Source: Mucor racemosus
Taxonomy: Eukaryota > Mucoromycota > Mucoromycetes > Mucorales > Mucoraceae
Assembly (NCBI GenBank): GCA_027405735.1
Contig: JAPEHQ010000026.1
Coordinates: 62,001-126,000 of the forward strand
Direction of reading: 5' to 3'
DNA length: 64,000 nt
Positions 47,674 through 60,238 of this stretch are shown here, one piece after another. The notes beneath the pieces were generated by a model. It was not told the origin of the DNA. It saw only the letters and a program-made list of their open reading frames with translations, and searched no databases. Within the stretch, counting starts at the first letter, position 1. Each line of letters starts with the position of its first letter. Made by a program: the position numbers and the translations under genes.

Positions 47674-49963
47674 AATTCACAAATTTGTAGTAGGAAAAAG
47701 GAGAAAGCTGTTGTATATAGAGCTAAAATTGCAACCTAACATTATATTTACTTTTTCTTGGGAAGTCAAATCGTCACAAAGCAGTCGTTATAAATGCTGT
47801 AATGCCTTTTTGTCAATAATGCAGTAGATTCCAAAAAGTTAATAACATTATACGGTATATCGCAGAGGCTTTTATTCATTGTGTAAATATTTTAGAACAA
47901 TTCATTAAAGGACATTTTCGATGGTTTAATTTCATATTGATGATCTTGAAACATTCAATAAAGTCCACGCTTGTTGCATTAATAAAACTCCATTTCATTT
48001 CTTGATTTCTTGATTTCCTTATTATGCAATACTACACTTTATCGTGTGTCTTATTACAGATATCATCGCTCTATTTACTTTATAACTCACTAACAGCTTT
48101 TTATAGTAGCTAACGATGAAAAAAAAATCCTATTTAGCGGTGTATCAAGATCAAAATGCATATATGAATGAAACTGAACTTGATAGCATGCAATAATTGC
48201 CTCAAATTCATACCGAAGCATTTAAATGTTAGTAATGTACTGTACTTTTGATTATTACTGTAATATAGTTTGGATAGATGGTTTATGATGGCCAGAAAAA
48301 TTCAATTTTAAAGCTTTCCATCTTCAAAAATGAGCGTGCCCTTTTTTCTATAGCTAACCTCATACTAGACACCTTTTAAAATATACCTCAGACACTGATA
48401 AATAGATATGAATTGGTCACATTATGCTACGTATTTCTAAAATTATTTTATATTTTATAAAAGGCTCAAAAGTTCGTAAAATTCACTGCTTTTCCCTTGA
48501 AAACTGGGTCTCATTTTTCATCACTGCTCTACTTTTTTTTTCACTAAATAACACCAAGAAAACATTATATGCCAATGTACCTGAGATGTTCAACTTTAAC
48601 CCAAAAATGAGTATCCTGAAATATCCTATTTTTTGCAGTTGGTATTAATTTTTCAATGTTAATGTTTCAGATTTTTTACGCGTATTTCACTGCTAATGGA
48701 TTGAAAACTTTGAGGCTTCATATCTCTAGAAAACGTTAAGCTATACTAGCACTTTTTAATAATAAAACTTACTTGTTTTGAAGTGCTCTATAACATATTT
48801 GAATATAAAAAAAATCTGAGCACCTTTATTTTTTTTCATTTTTTTTGATATTTCTATGGTAGGTTTCAAAATATTCGTTAAATTGAGCAACATTTTTTTT
48901 TACATTCATGTCATCAAGCTCGTTGAGGTCTCTCAGATCCAATTTAGAGTTTTTCAAAATATTGATTTTTCGTGGAGATATCCTCAAAAATGTGTACAAA
49001 AAGGTACCTCCATTTCTAGCGTCCATTTTCCCCTTGTATACCCTCATCTCAAACTCTGAAACTGAAAAAAATTTAGACAAACATCTCGTTTTCTCTACGA
49101 AAAATGTAGCTAAAAAGTTAAATAATAGCTCGATCAATAGATAATCTTTTTGCACATCATTTAAATTAGTTATATTTTAAATATACTTATAAAAAGTGAT
49201 GTGTATCTTCAAAAAACCTCCAAAATTTCAATTGCATTTTGCGCTAAGTTTAATGTGAAATGTTTGTTTGAATTTTATTTAGATAGATGCAGAATTCCAA
49301 ACTTTACAAAAACCATTTAATATGCTAGGTCTACTTACTTTGCAGTTCATGAGCATTTAAACGATTTTGATTTTTTCATCATTTTTGATCATTTTTTTTC
49401 AAATCAATTTTGGAGCCCCGTTACTAAAGGCTTTAAGCTGTGATATCGACTATTATTTTGACTATCTCGACGAAAAATTAATATTTATCAGCCTTTTGAT
49501 TCTGAAAACCAATACAAATTGAATTGCGTGTGCTTATATATGGTTATTTGATTACGTGAATACAAGATATTACCATTATTTACGAAAATCATCTTATTAA
49601 AGATGGATGAGGTTAAATATGAGTTTGGAATAGTGTATTCGAATTTGTGAAACATATCACTAGATTACCTAAAAATGCTAAATTTCACGGCTTTTTCTTG
49701 ACAATAAAAAATATGATGAAGAATAATACATATTTCGAATCACTTGTATATACGTCCTGAGACTGTAACATTTTTTCTAGTGCTCGAAAAAACTCTTTAA
49801 AGCTTAGTCTGTTAGCATAATTTAGTGGCTCGACTCAATTATATCAACAAAAGAACGTAGCGCAACCAAATTTATGGCATGATAATAGAATATATACCGC
49901 AAGTTTATGGGAAAATATGTGTCTATTTTTATTAAATCTATCAAATATTATATACAAAAAAGT
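47674..49963. other. intergenic region containing R1 copy C
   Basis: 47674-48290 is the Rat1 upstream region, with a two-unit CTTGATTT near 48000 and no gene. R1 copy C fills about 48290-49490. 49500-49960 shows nothing recognisable and is the 3' flank of the PPR gene. Confidence 0.65.
48290..49490 (+). repeat. R1 dispersed repeat, copy C
   Basis: Nearly the reverse complement of copy B over 1.2 kb, and the same orientation as copy A. It carries a minus-strand 109-codon frame (48826-49155) matching that of copy B. The visible B/C codon differences are mostly replacements (for example Phe to Cys, Gly to Glu and Gly to Asp) with few silent changes, so the frame is not evidently under selection. 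Confidence 0.82.
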
Positions 49964-51451
49964 CTAAATTTCACCACTGCGGAATCTCCCATAACGTAAA
50001 ACTTCCATTGTCAATTTCGTGGGTTTGATGCCATGATTTTTCATATCATCATACACACTTTTCACCTTCTCCCAACGACCTGCCTTGGCCCACGCTCTCA
50101 TTGTAATGGTATAAATAACCGCATTCAGTTCCAATCTATTATTTCTAAGCTCTGTCAGTATACGTTGGCATGATTCAGGGTCAGGAACATAAGCATGTGC
50201 GAGCATTAATGTTGCATAAGTAACAAGTGAAGGTTGAATGTGTTGAGCCATCATATCAGCATAAACTTGACTGACCATAGGTAAATTATTACGGCGAAGA
50301 AAAGCACGCATAAAAGTGGTATAGGTATATACATTGGCTCCTACGAAAAGTGCATCTTTTCTGGACTTGTCTGCTACGTTGGATTTATATAAATCGTAGT
50401 ATTTTGAGATTGTTTCGCTATCCGCTTGTCCAATGATTGCATTCAGTAATACATTGCGAGTATGATGTGTGGCTTTCAGTTGACTGGTGCTTGGGTGAAA
50501 GAATTTATTGAATAATTGGATAGCATATTCATTGTCATGTTGCTTTACATGCATTCCCATAAGCGTGGTTGCTACAACTTCGTTAATTTCCACGCCTTCC
50601 TCTTGCATCGTTTTGAATACACGCCAAGCTTCATCCACTCGACCTTCCTGTCCTAAACCATGCAATATAATTGCAAATGTATATACATCTGATTTAAGGC
50701 CTGCTTCTAGTAAATTTCCCCAGAACTTTAAAGCAGATTCCATATTTAATTGTCGAGCTGAATGGTGCATCAAAATATTGTATGTTACGATAGTTGGTTT
50801 GACATTTTTACTCATCATGAGCCGAAAAATTGATTCAGCCTGATCCAAATCTGTTTGGCGCATGTAGCCGTCAATGAGAGTGGTATAAATATGTGCATCT
50901 GCTGTGATGCCATTTCTCTGCATACGTTTTAACCATTTACTTGCTCGGTCCATATCAGATTGTTTGCTGAATTCATTAATAATAGAGGTATAAGTTTGAA
51001 TATTTGGTGCAAGGTGTTTATTTTCCATTTCACGCAAAAGATTTATGGCTTTATTGAGTCGATTCTCGAGGATTGCACGGAATATAAAACGGTTGTAATC
51101 TTGAACTGATAAAATGTGATTTTTTTTGGTTTTCATGGTAAATCCTTTGACAGATCTTTTAGATCCTTGTGCATCTTTAGTCGTTAAATAATGATATTTT
51201 TCTTTTTTTGATGACTTTTTCTTTTGAACATGGGCATCATTATTTTCTAAGCTTGTATTTAAATCTAACGTATCGGCTAAAGTTGATGTTTGTGTTGAGT
51301 AGAATCTTGATATATCACGCTTTGTATATAAAGTTGGGTTTTTTAATGCCAACAGGGGATGTTTGGTTTGAGTAGAAATTGGCCTCGAAACAATAGCACG
51401 AAGAACATCGAAAATGACTGATCTTGATAGAAGAAAGTGTCTAGTTGACAT
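49964..51451 (-). CDS. mitochondrial pentatricopeptide repeat (PPR) protein
   Basis: A single-exon, 495-aa PPR protein. These helical-repeat proteins bind organellar RNA and act in mitochondrial transcript processing, stability or translation. The first 60 residues are basic, Ser/Thr-rich and lack acids (MSTRHFLLSRSVIFDVLRAI), a typical matrix-targeting presequence. From about residue 125 to the end there are about nine or ten PPR units, such as NIQTYTSIINEFSKQSDMDR, DAHIYTTLIDGYMRQTDLDQ and TIVTYNILMHHSARQ. A lysine-rich stretch (KKKSSKKEKY) precedes them. The specific RNA target cannot be inferred. Confidence 0.88.
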   Translation of the reverse strand: MSTRHFLLSRSVIFDVLRAIVSRPISTQTKHPLLALKNPTLYTKRDISRFYSTQTSTLADTLDLNTSLENNDAHVQKKKSSKKEKYHYLTTKDAQGSKRSVKGFTMKTKKNHILSVQDYNRFIFRAILENRLNKAINLLREMENKHLAPNIQTYTSIINEFSKQSDMDRASKWLKRMQRNGITADAHIYTTLIDGYMRQTDLDQAESIFRLMMSKNVKPTIVTYNILMHHSARQLNMESALKFWGNLLEAGLKSDVYTFAIILHGLGQEGRVDEAWRVFKTMQEEGVEINEVVATTLMGMHVKQHDNEYAIQLFNKFFHPSTSQLKATHHTRNVLLNAIIGQADSETISKYYDLYKSNVADKSRKDALFVGANVYTYTTFMRAFLRRNNLPMVSQVYADMMAQHIQPSLVTYATLMLAHAYVPDPESCQRILTELRNNRLELNAVIYTITMRAWAKAGRWEKVKSVYDDMKNHGIKPTKLTMEVLRYGRFRSGEI

Positions 51452-52450
51452 GCTTTTTTTTAAACAAGAGAAAAAGATCCTTTATGATATATGAAATAGG
51501 TGTGCAGCTATTCGTTTCTTCAATAGGTACCCTGTAATGAAGAAAAATAATATGGCGCAAGGGAATTTCAAATATCAAGGTCTCTTTTCTCTGCCCTCCC
51601 TCGAGCTGGGAGTTAATTAATGATGACATACAGAATCTAAATTACCTTTTGAAAGAAGCAAATCTCCAAGGAATAGCTTGAAGTCTTCGTGTATTGACCC
51701 ATTATGTATATCAGATATGCACAGCAAGTTTGACTTTTTAATATTAAACCTATCGGATTAGAGTGCATGTACTTGATATAGAGTATCATATTCGAAATAT
51801 CTGTCAAAAATGATCCGAATATTCCCTTCAAAATAATACCTCATTTGTTACAGGGTGTATTGAGGTAGTACCATCGATTTTGATAATACATTTCTAGTCT
51901 ATAAATAAAATAAAAATCCTTGAGATAGTTGTCAAATGTGATCAGAAATATCAGCAGATGACCTGGTCTAGAAACCACCATGTCCATACTTTTGGCACAT
52001 GTAACTTTTAATGTATATTTTACATGATAAGGTAGATCACCTTTTCTATATCTATATAAATATATATATGTATAAAGGCGCAATATTACCATGATGTTGA
52101 ACAGAGATATCAATCGTAACTCCACTGCCTAGATGGTTCCATTTCATATCATGAACATTTAGCTGATAAGAGACTATTTTATAACTATCGTACATGCCAA
52201 ATCAATAATCAACATATGGCAATAAAATCAACAAATATTCATTTGACGTACGATTGGATAAAAAACAATAGATTTTGACACAATTTCATGTACGGGATTT
52301 ATCTTAATTTAGGTTGATTTGATTGAGGTAGCATTTTCCTGATATGGATACTTGATTAAAGTATATCAGGGTTATCATGCAAAATACAATATATAAATAG
52401 TGTCAATTTTACTGAAAAACATCTTTTCAAATATCAAATAAATCCACATT
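51452..52450. other. 1 kb divergent intergenic region
   Basis: It lies between the PPR gene (-) and the F-box-like gene (+), so it holds both promoters. The minus-strand frames at 51637-51831 and 51841-52125 are short and unlike known proteins. No repeat recognised. Confidence 0.6.
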
Positions 52451-53410
52451 ATGTTATCCCGATTACCTACGGAACTATTATACCAAATTTTCGATCAATT
52501 AGAATCCTATAAAGATCTAGCAAATCTCTCGTTCACCTGTCAAAGAACTTTTGTGATCTCTCAAGGTACAAGTCTACGTCGTAAATTGTTTAGGAAGCTA
52601 TTCCATGTGGAACAGAACAAAGATTTGTCGCAAGACAATGAAGCCTTTACTCAAATTTGTAACTTTATCGAAGCCGCTAAAATCAATCCAAGATCAAATT
52701 CTATTATTGAAGTGATGGAGCAACAAGTCAAAACAAGCCATTTCGTCCAATATCAATATCCAAACACTGTTGTCAAAGGAAGAATTTTGGATATATTTCG
52801 TTCTAAATCTCAACAAGTAAAAGACAACTTGGCAAATGTTGCTGTATCAAAGACTACTCGTCATATCACTCAATCTGGACCTTGTCGAATTTATTATGAC
52901 GTTACTATTGACAAGATCAAGTATAAATGCATCTTTTATGATTTGGAAAAGGTTGTGGCATTTGTTGATGATAATTTCCATACAGCACATCACGGTAAAA
53001 TGCAATTTAAAGATGAAGGAATTGTGTCTGATGTATCCTGGAGTAATATATTTGATGCCAAAAACGATCAAGTGAACAACATTGTATTGCCATCCTCTGA
53101 TATACTTTTTTCTGGTTCATTTAGTGATAAAATGCTTCCAAACACTCAAATTCAAGTTACTCCTAGAACCCCATCTGATTGGAAACCCTGTCTCTTGCAC
53201 ACTTTTCAAGGCTGTGTCCTTCAAACCAATGTCAAGAAAGGCTGCTTGACCAAAAATCAATCATTTGATTACGTTTTTGTTTATGAAAATCGACATGATG
53301 ATGCCATTTGCGTTGAATTTTGCTCTGCAGGTGAATCCAATGAACTCATACCCCGTGGATATTTGTTAATGAAAGAGCATGCTATTCAATGGAATACTAC
53401 TACACTTTAA
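52451..53410 (+). CDS. F-box-like protein of unknown specificity
   Basis: A 319-aa single-exon protein. The first 40 residues form an F-box-like motif (MLSRLPTELLYQIFDQLES, then DLANLSFTCQRTF), which suggests Skp1 binding. The remaining 270 residues have no leucine-rich repeats, WD repeats or kelch motifs. They look like a mixed alpha/beta domain with alternating hydrophobics (CRIYYDVTIDKIKYKCIFYD, DYVFVYENRHDDAICVEF), perhaps a lineage-specific recognition domain. I cannot name a substrate. It converges with Prp38, stop codons 109 bases apart. Confidence 0.7.
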   Translation: MLSRLPTELLYQIFDQLESYKDLANLSFTCQRTFVISQGTSLRRKLFRKLFHVEQNKDLSQDNEAFTQICNFIEAAKINPRSNSIIEVMEQQVKTSHFVQYQYPNTVVKGRILDIFRSKSQQVKDNLANVAVSKTTRHITQSGPCRIYYDVTIDKIKYKCIFYDLEKVVAFVDDNFHTAHHGKMQFKDEGIVSDVSWSNIFDAKNDQVNNIVLPSSDILFSGSFSDKMLPNTQIQVTPRTPSDWKPCLLHTFQGCVLQTNVKKGCLTKNQSFDYVFVYENRHDDAICVEFCSAGESNELIPRGYLLMKEHAIQWNTTTL

Positions 53411-53519
53411 GCATACATAAATTATTTATCATAATTGCATACACATATTTACAGAATCATAGACTAATTCCCTTCATATAATAAACTTTACTTAATTTAC
53501 ACTAATATTTATTACTAAT

Positions 53520-54271
53520 TTATTCATCCAAATCATCTTCCAATGCACTTTCTCTTGGTTCTAATTCATCATTTTGTTCTAGCACATATCTACTGGTAAG
53601 ACGAGGTAAAATAATGTCGCAAACACGATCCTTGTGTAAAAGGTCGTCTATAAAGCTGTCCATATGCGTTAAACTGTATCCATCTCCAGCACGTACACGC
53701 AATTTTCTATAATCGTTCAGTAATGGTTCAAGGTATTGGTATATTTCTTTTGATTTTCCAGTTAATCGCAAATAAAAGGCTCCTAATGCACGTAAATATC
53801 TAAAGGAGCAGAGATCAGTATAAGTTTTAGAATGCATGCTTAATTTTACGCACTTGACGTCCTCTTGTTTAATTAATTCAATAATAATATCTTTTTCGGG
53901 TAACAGCGTTAAAAGTTTCAAAGTTAAACAAAGAAATTCTGTGGGTTGATAGTTGCCGTACATGCCACCGATGTATTCAAGTTCAAAAGCTCTGTCCATA
54001 AGTGTCGCAGCTATATATATATATATATATATATTTTGTAAATATTAGAGATTTGTAGTATAGATAATTTCACCATTCATTACCTGATAAACCGTAGCAT
54101 TTCTCTTTCCAATAAAGAGAGTTTTGGATTCTTTCACGAATAATTTTTTCAATCAAATGAAGTGGATGGCGACCATGAATTGATGTTCCCTCATGATAAT
54201 TTGGATTCTCAGCTATGCAAATACATGTTAATAAGCGTAATCATATTCAAAAATTAGGTAAACTTACACAT
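53520..54271 (-). CDS. PRP38: pre-mRNA splicing factor Prp38
   Basis: Prp38 is a U4/U6.U5 tri-snRNP-associated factor needed for spliceosome activation. Four exons join in frame to about 205 aa. The family signature is plain: SIHGRHPLHLIEKIIRERI, YWKEKCYGL, EYIGGMYGNYQPTEFLCLTLKLL (split by context), LRALGAFYLRLTG, YLEPLLNDYRKLR and RVCDIILPRL. I place the start at 54271, where a 4-base first exon (ATG plus one base) splices to 54212, because the next exon lacks an in-frame ATG at its start. It ends in LEPRESALEDDLDE without the long Arg/Ser tail of animal orthologs. A (TA)n tract lies in the second intron. Confidence 0.9.
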
Positions 54272-55098
54272 CTTTTGAGCTTTTTTCTACAAGTTTATAT
54301 GAAGAATAGTTTCTAAAAAAATTGCCATTTCGCTCGACCATTTTGTGCATCTCTACTTCAATCGGACAGTTAAAAAAAAGGAAGCAAATGTTCGACTGAA
54401 TGTCAACATTGCTTAGAAAATTTACAATAAAAAAAGCATCGATTGCAACAAAATCAGACTATTTGTTTATAATATAATTAACCAATAATCACATATAAAA
54501 TTTACAGTCTATAGGCTGCGTAATCCATGAAAAGTGCGTAAAAATTACAGATGAATTTGTGTATATAAAAACCCCTGCCGCAATCTGCAAATTACAAAAT
54601 ACAACCTTTAAATAATTATTTCGTACTCAAAAAAACAGCTTATTTTCTAAAACTAAGTGTATATACATTAAATAATAATTGTATTATACACTGGAATTTT
54701 TGTTTTTATTATTTAATTCATATTTTCTAGTTTTTGCTAGCAAGTAAAGCTGAGCATGCAGATGCCAGGTTTCAAATGAGCTTCGTGTTTTTGATATAAA
54801 TGATTAATTTACCTGCTTTTTTTTTTTTTTCAAGTTTATTAGCAATTTTATATCAATACAATAAGCTATAACCAATGCTGATCAGTTAAGTAAAATTCAA
54901 GTTTTATCATTCACTCATGCATGATTAAAGTAACGCAGGAAAAAACCATCGTCATAATTGATGCAAATTGTGGCCAACAAACCGCACCATATATTTCCCC
55001 GAGTGATACAGTATGATCATTTTCTTTCTCTTTTTTCACTTTACTTTGCTATCTTCTTTTTATTTTTATTTTCTCTTCTAATTATTATACAAAGATAA
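54272..55098. other. divergent intergenic region between Prp38 and NPC1
   Basis: Upstream of both genes, AT-rich, no coding frame. A T-rich stretch with TTTTCTTTCTCTTTTTTCAC (55020-55039) lies about 60-80 bases before the NPC1 start, probably part of its core promoter or leader. Confidence 0.6.
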
Positions 55099-58000
55099 AT
55101 GCTTAGGAGTTTTCTATTAATATCAATACTCTTATGGTGCACATTAATTATATCAGTTTTTGGTGAATCCAAAGAAACTATCCATGAAAAAGGCGTTTGT
55201 GTCATGCGTGGACAATGTGGAGGAAATATCTTCACCCAGCTTCCTTGCGCTACCAATACGCCTGCAGTTATACCCGAAACTACAACATTTAGAGAATTAT
55301 TAGTCGATACTTGTGGTGCTGAATACATGACGGGCCCTGCTTGTTGTGATGAAAGTCAATTAAATGACCTTGTTAGTCAAGTGAAAAAAGCAGAAAGTAT
55401 TATCGCTTCTTGTCCTGCTTGTTGGAGAAATTTCTTACAATTCTGGTGCTCATTTACCTGCTCTCCTGATCAATCTACTTTTGTAAATGTTACAGCTACT
55501 GAAAGTAATGCAGATAATACAACTACGGTTACAGGTACAGAATTTTGGGTTGGCGATAATTTCGGTCAGCAATTCTTTGATAGCTGCAAAGATATCAAAT
55601 TTGGTGCCTCTAATGGTTATGCCATGGATTTCATTGGAGGAGGTGCTATAGAATGGCATGGCATGCTGTCTTATATGGGTAAGAAGCGTCCTGGATTAGG
55701 TAGCCCTTTCCAAATTGATTTCCCTCCATTGAATCAGACTCCAAGTGAAGGAATGGATCGCTATAATGAAAATGGCAGACCTTGTAATGATACGGATGCT
55801 GCCTACCGTTGTGCCTGTGTTGATTGTCAAGCAGTTTGTCCTATTTTACCTCCTGCTCCCGGAGAACAACCCGATTGTCATATTGGATTATTACGTTGCT
55901 GGAGTTTCGCCATGCTAATCACTTATGCAACCATATTGGCGTTGGGCGTTACTTTATTAGTCGCTAGAGATAAGCGAGTTGGGCAATGGTTGCAAAAATT
56001 CTTGGGTGTATATTTGGATCGCACTGAATCAAGAGGCCTTTATGAACGCTTAGCTCTTTCAGATGATCAAGATGATGTTTTAGAAGATGATGATGAGAAT
56101 TTACTGGATCCTGATTATACACCACGTAGATACTGGCTTAATTCTCGTTTGCAGAATTGGTTTTATTATCAAGGTCTCTTTTGCGCCAGATATCCTTGGT
56201 TTGTCATTATGACGTCGCTTGGATTTGTTGCTATTTGCTCTTTGGGATGGTCTCGTTTTTCATTAGAAAAAAACCCTGTTAACTTGTGGGTGTCGCCCTC
56301 ATCTACTGCATTGGCACAAAAGAATCATTTTGATGAGAATTTTACCCCTTTCTATCGTACATCTCAACTCTTTTTTGTCAACGAAATTGATGAACCTATT
56401 GCTTCTGCCGAAAGATTAGAAAATCTATTCAAATTGGAGGACGAAATCAGATCTTTCGAATCAAATGTTTATAATAACACATTGCAGGATGTCTGCTTCC
56501 ATCCCAACGGCGATGCTTGTATTGTTCAATCAGTTACCGGATACTGGGAAAGTGATATCAATAATTTTGATCCTGCTACATGGAAGAGTACTTTGGATCA
56601 GTGTACATCAGAGCCTTCAATGTGTTTACCTGAATTTCAACAACCTCTCAAACCTGAAATGCTCTTGGGTGGCTACAAAGACAAAGATTACCTTTCTGCT
56701 AGAGCTTTTGTCGTAACATTTGTCCTGACGAATTCCATAAATGAAACCATGAATGATAAATCTGAGCATTGGGAAAAGACTTTATTAGCCAATATCTTGA
56801 CAGGTTTGAATGATCGCCCTGAATGGAAGGGTGTTCGCATTAGTTATTCAACTGAAGTGAGTTGGAAAATCATGTTTTAAGATGCTAAATGACTGATTTT
56901 ATCTGTTTATTTTAGAGTTCCTTGGAGAAAGAGTTGAACAAGTCAAGTAATACAGATGCTGGAACTGTAATAATTAGTTACCTTGTCATGTTTATCTATG
57001 CATCAATTGCTTTGGGCCGTCTTTCATCACTCAACCCTCGTCGTCTTTTGATTGACTCCAAATTTAGTCTTGGTGTGTGTGGTATTCTGATTGTAATCTT
57101 CTCTGTTTCTACTGCGGTTGGTTTATTTTCATTTACAGGCAAAAAGATTACACTCATTATCGCAGAAGTTATTCCTTTCTTGGTCCTTGCTGTGGGTGTT
57201 GACAATATCTTTATTCTTTGCCATGAATATGCTAGACGCGTTGAATTGGGCGAAGACGAATCAATCGAGGAGCGTGCTGCAAAGACCTTGGGTAAAATGG
57301 GTCCTAGTATCTTACTCAGTTCTCTCAGTGAGACCATCGCTTTTGGTCTTGGTACACTGGTAACAATGCCAGCTGTTAGCAGTTTTGCTATTGTAGCATC
57401 CATTGCTGTTTTTGTTGATTTCATCCTTCAAGTAACTTGCTTTGTATCTTGTTTGGTATTAGACGCATATAGAGAGCAAAATAACCGTATTGATTGTGTT
57501 CCATGTGTTCGTATCAAAGCCCCTGAAGTTGTTGAGAAAGAAGGTTTTTTGCAATCTATTGTAAAACTATACTATGTGCCTGCAATCTTGAACCGTACTG
57601 CTCGATACATTATCTGCTTTGCTTTCCTTGGTCTCTTCACTGTAGGTCTCTCTTTGGCTCCTCAATTACCAAAGGGTCTTGACCAGCGTATCGCTTTACC
57701 TTCTGATTCCTATCTTGTGCAATACTTTAATGATTTGGATCAATATTTCAATATTGGTCCTCCTGTTTATTTTGTTGTAAAAGAAGCAAATGTCACTGAA
57801 CGATCTGTCCAAAAAAAAATTTGCGGAAAATTCCCAGGGTGTCATGAACGCTCTTTAGCCAATGTACTTGAGCAAGAACGCAAAAGACCCAATGTATCAT
57901 ACATTGGAGAACCTACCAGTGTTTGGTTTGATGATTTCATGATCTGGCTTAGTCCTGCTACCCAATGCTGTAGATTAAAAAATGATCAAAGTATATCTCG

Positions 58001-59158
58001 CCGCCCTTTGAGCAACTTGGAAAAGCCTTACTACTCCCGCAAGTGGAAATTGTGTGGTGAATGGGATGATGAGGATGAATGTACAGATTGTAGTCCTCAT
58101 TGGGATGTCAGCATGAATTCTTTCCCTGAAGGACAAGGCTTTTTGGACTTTTATGATCTATGGATTGATATGCCCCCAGATGAAAATTGTCCTTTGGGTG
58201 GTAAGGCTGCATACGGTGATGCCATTGTTTCTAATCATAAAGACATTACTGTAAATGCATCTCATTTCAGAACGTTTCATACCCCTCTGAGAAGCCAAGA
58301 CCAATTTATTTCTGCTTATGCATCTGCTCAGCGTATTGCTGATAACTTTGGTAAAGAGTTAGGATTGGAAGTCTATCCTTACTCTGTATTCTACATTTTC
58401 TTTGAACAATATACCTATATCGTATCCATGGCATTCCAGATCCTTGGTTTAGCTATCTTGTCAATCTTTGTTGTCACTAGCTCTCTTTTGGGTAGTATTC
58501 GTTGCGGTTTGATTGTAATGAGTGTTGTCATTATGATCTTGGTGGATGTTATTGGCGTTATGACTGTATGGGGTGTCAGTTTAAATGCTGTAAGCCTTGT
58601 AAATCTTGTGATTTGTGTGGGTATCAGTGTTGAATTTTGTTGCCATATTGCTCGTGGTTTCATGGTTGCTAGTGGAAGCCAAGTAGAAAGGGCCGGAAAG
58701 AGTATGGTTGATGTTGGTAGCTCTGTTTTCTGTGGAATCACATTGACCAAATTTGCTGGTATCACTGTCTTGGCATTTACTCGTTCCAAGATTTTTGAAG
58801 TTTATTATTTCAGAATGTGTAAGTAGATAGATCTGTGATTTAGATATAATATATTATGCTCATTACCCTATAAATAGACCTTTCTATTGTGGTTTTAGGT
58901 GCTCTGCATGGCCTTGTACTGCTGCCTGTTCTCCTTAGTATGTTTGGTGGGGAAGGTATGGCTCTTATGGCTGAATTTGACGAAGATGGATTTGCTTGGT
59001 CTACCGGTCATGATTGGAGAGGCTTGGGCCGAAATAATAATGGTCTATTGATTGATGACAATGAGAGCTCTGACCAAGTTTTGATTACTGATATGCTTGA
59101 TGATGAGCAACAAAGATCTCCAGGATATAATGCATCAAATAGAATGACGGTTGAGTGA
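55099..59158 (+). CDS. NCR1: Niemann-Pick C1 (NPC1/Ncr1) sterol transporter
   Basis: NPC1 exports sterol from the lysosome/vacuole lumen into its membrane. Three exons (introns 56857-56915 and 58819-58898) give 1,306 aa, close to human NPC1 (1,278). There is a signal peptide (residues 1-22, FLLISILLWCTLIISVFG) and a cysteine-rich N-terminal sterol-binding domain (GQCGG, GPACCDESQ, CPACWRNFLQFWCSFTCSPDQ). The first transmembrane helix follows near residue 270. A luminal domain comes next, then the sterol-sensing domain in exon 2 (from ISYLVMFIYASIALG, including GVDNIFILCHEYAR). A second luminal domain and the last helix group (VWGVSLNAVSLVNLVICVGI) follow. The C-terminal tail after HGLVLLPVLLS is about 75 residues, acidic and hydrophilic. 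AATAAA lies near 59220. Confidence 0.96.
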
Positions 59159-60238
59159 AGTAGAAATAATACATGTCATATAGCTTTTATACTAAATTCT
59201 CTTATGTAAATGTAATCATAAATAAACATATATCAGCATGAATTTAATTCATTCAACTCGTGCTTCTTTAAAATTGGTATGTTTTAAATTTAAAGTAACA
59301 ATTAGTGTATATCAGTAAGTAGCTTTAGCTGCTCTTGCAACAACATCGTTGCTAAAAAATTGTTTGTTTTCTTTGTATATATTCCATATCATAATATTGA
59401 AAAACGCAAAAGCAAATATTTCTTATCGTTGATATTTCTACCGACTATGAATATTTTGAGTTAAAAAGACACCAAATTATATAACAGTATACTTCTTTAA
59501 AAGCGATTTAGAAATTCTGTTAGTCTATTATATATCAAGCACCTTTTTTTATATACATTAACTTTTTAATGGCGGTTTATTCCTTACTCCTTACGATGAT
59601 ATATATCCCTACATGTATTGAAATCGATTTTATGTGTATGATAGTAGCAAATGCTGCTCCAAAAAATTAAAATGTTGTTGAACATTAAATTTGTATAAAT
59701 ATCGAAATATAATATGTATCCCTGTCAATTTTTACATAGAAGATGAAAATTTATGTTTTCTTGTTATTTAGAATATGTAAAACCATATACGGTATGTATC
59801 CGAGTCAAATTAAAAAATGACATGCCTATTAAATGATTGATTACAATTATTTGAATCAATAGGTAAAGTTCGACGTGTTTTTTTTTAAAAAAAAATAGAC
59901 GTAGAATACATTGCACTACAAATTTAATTATGCATATAGTGGACGTTTACTTATCAATTTTGGTAATTTTAGCTGTTTCTATTTCTGAATGGTCTGCAGA
60001 GCCACAAATGCCACTGGAAAAACGTGGGCGCTTGATTCCAACGATTTAACCAGAAAATTGATGGGATGTTAAAACCATAGTTTTGGATATCGTGGCAGCT
60101 GTAGTATATATTTTGAATATTACAGCCTATTTGGAACATTATTCATTGATTGCAAGCATTTTTTCAATTGCTTTATTTTTTACAAGCAGAGGAAGAGAGG
60201 TTTCAGAAAAAAATATTGATTTTTCGTTGAGATAATCA
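59159..60238. other. intergenic region downstream of NPC1
   Basis: AT-rich and without a gene. Its last 240 bases hold an R2 fragment (59995-60206) joined directly to a piece of R1 copy D (60207-60238), just before a hAT-like insertion. Confidence 0.65.
59995..60206 (-). repeat. R2 fragment, copy 3 (reverse strand)
   Basis: Reverse-complement match to about 1800-2005 of R2 copy 1, for example through TGTAGTATATATTTTGAA and CAATTGCTTTATTTTTTA. Diverged and truncated. It abuts R1 copy D at about 60207, suggesting one element inserted into, or recombined with, the other. Confidence 0.6.
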
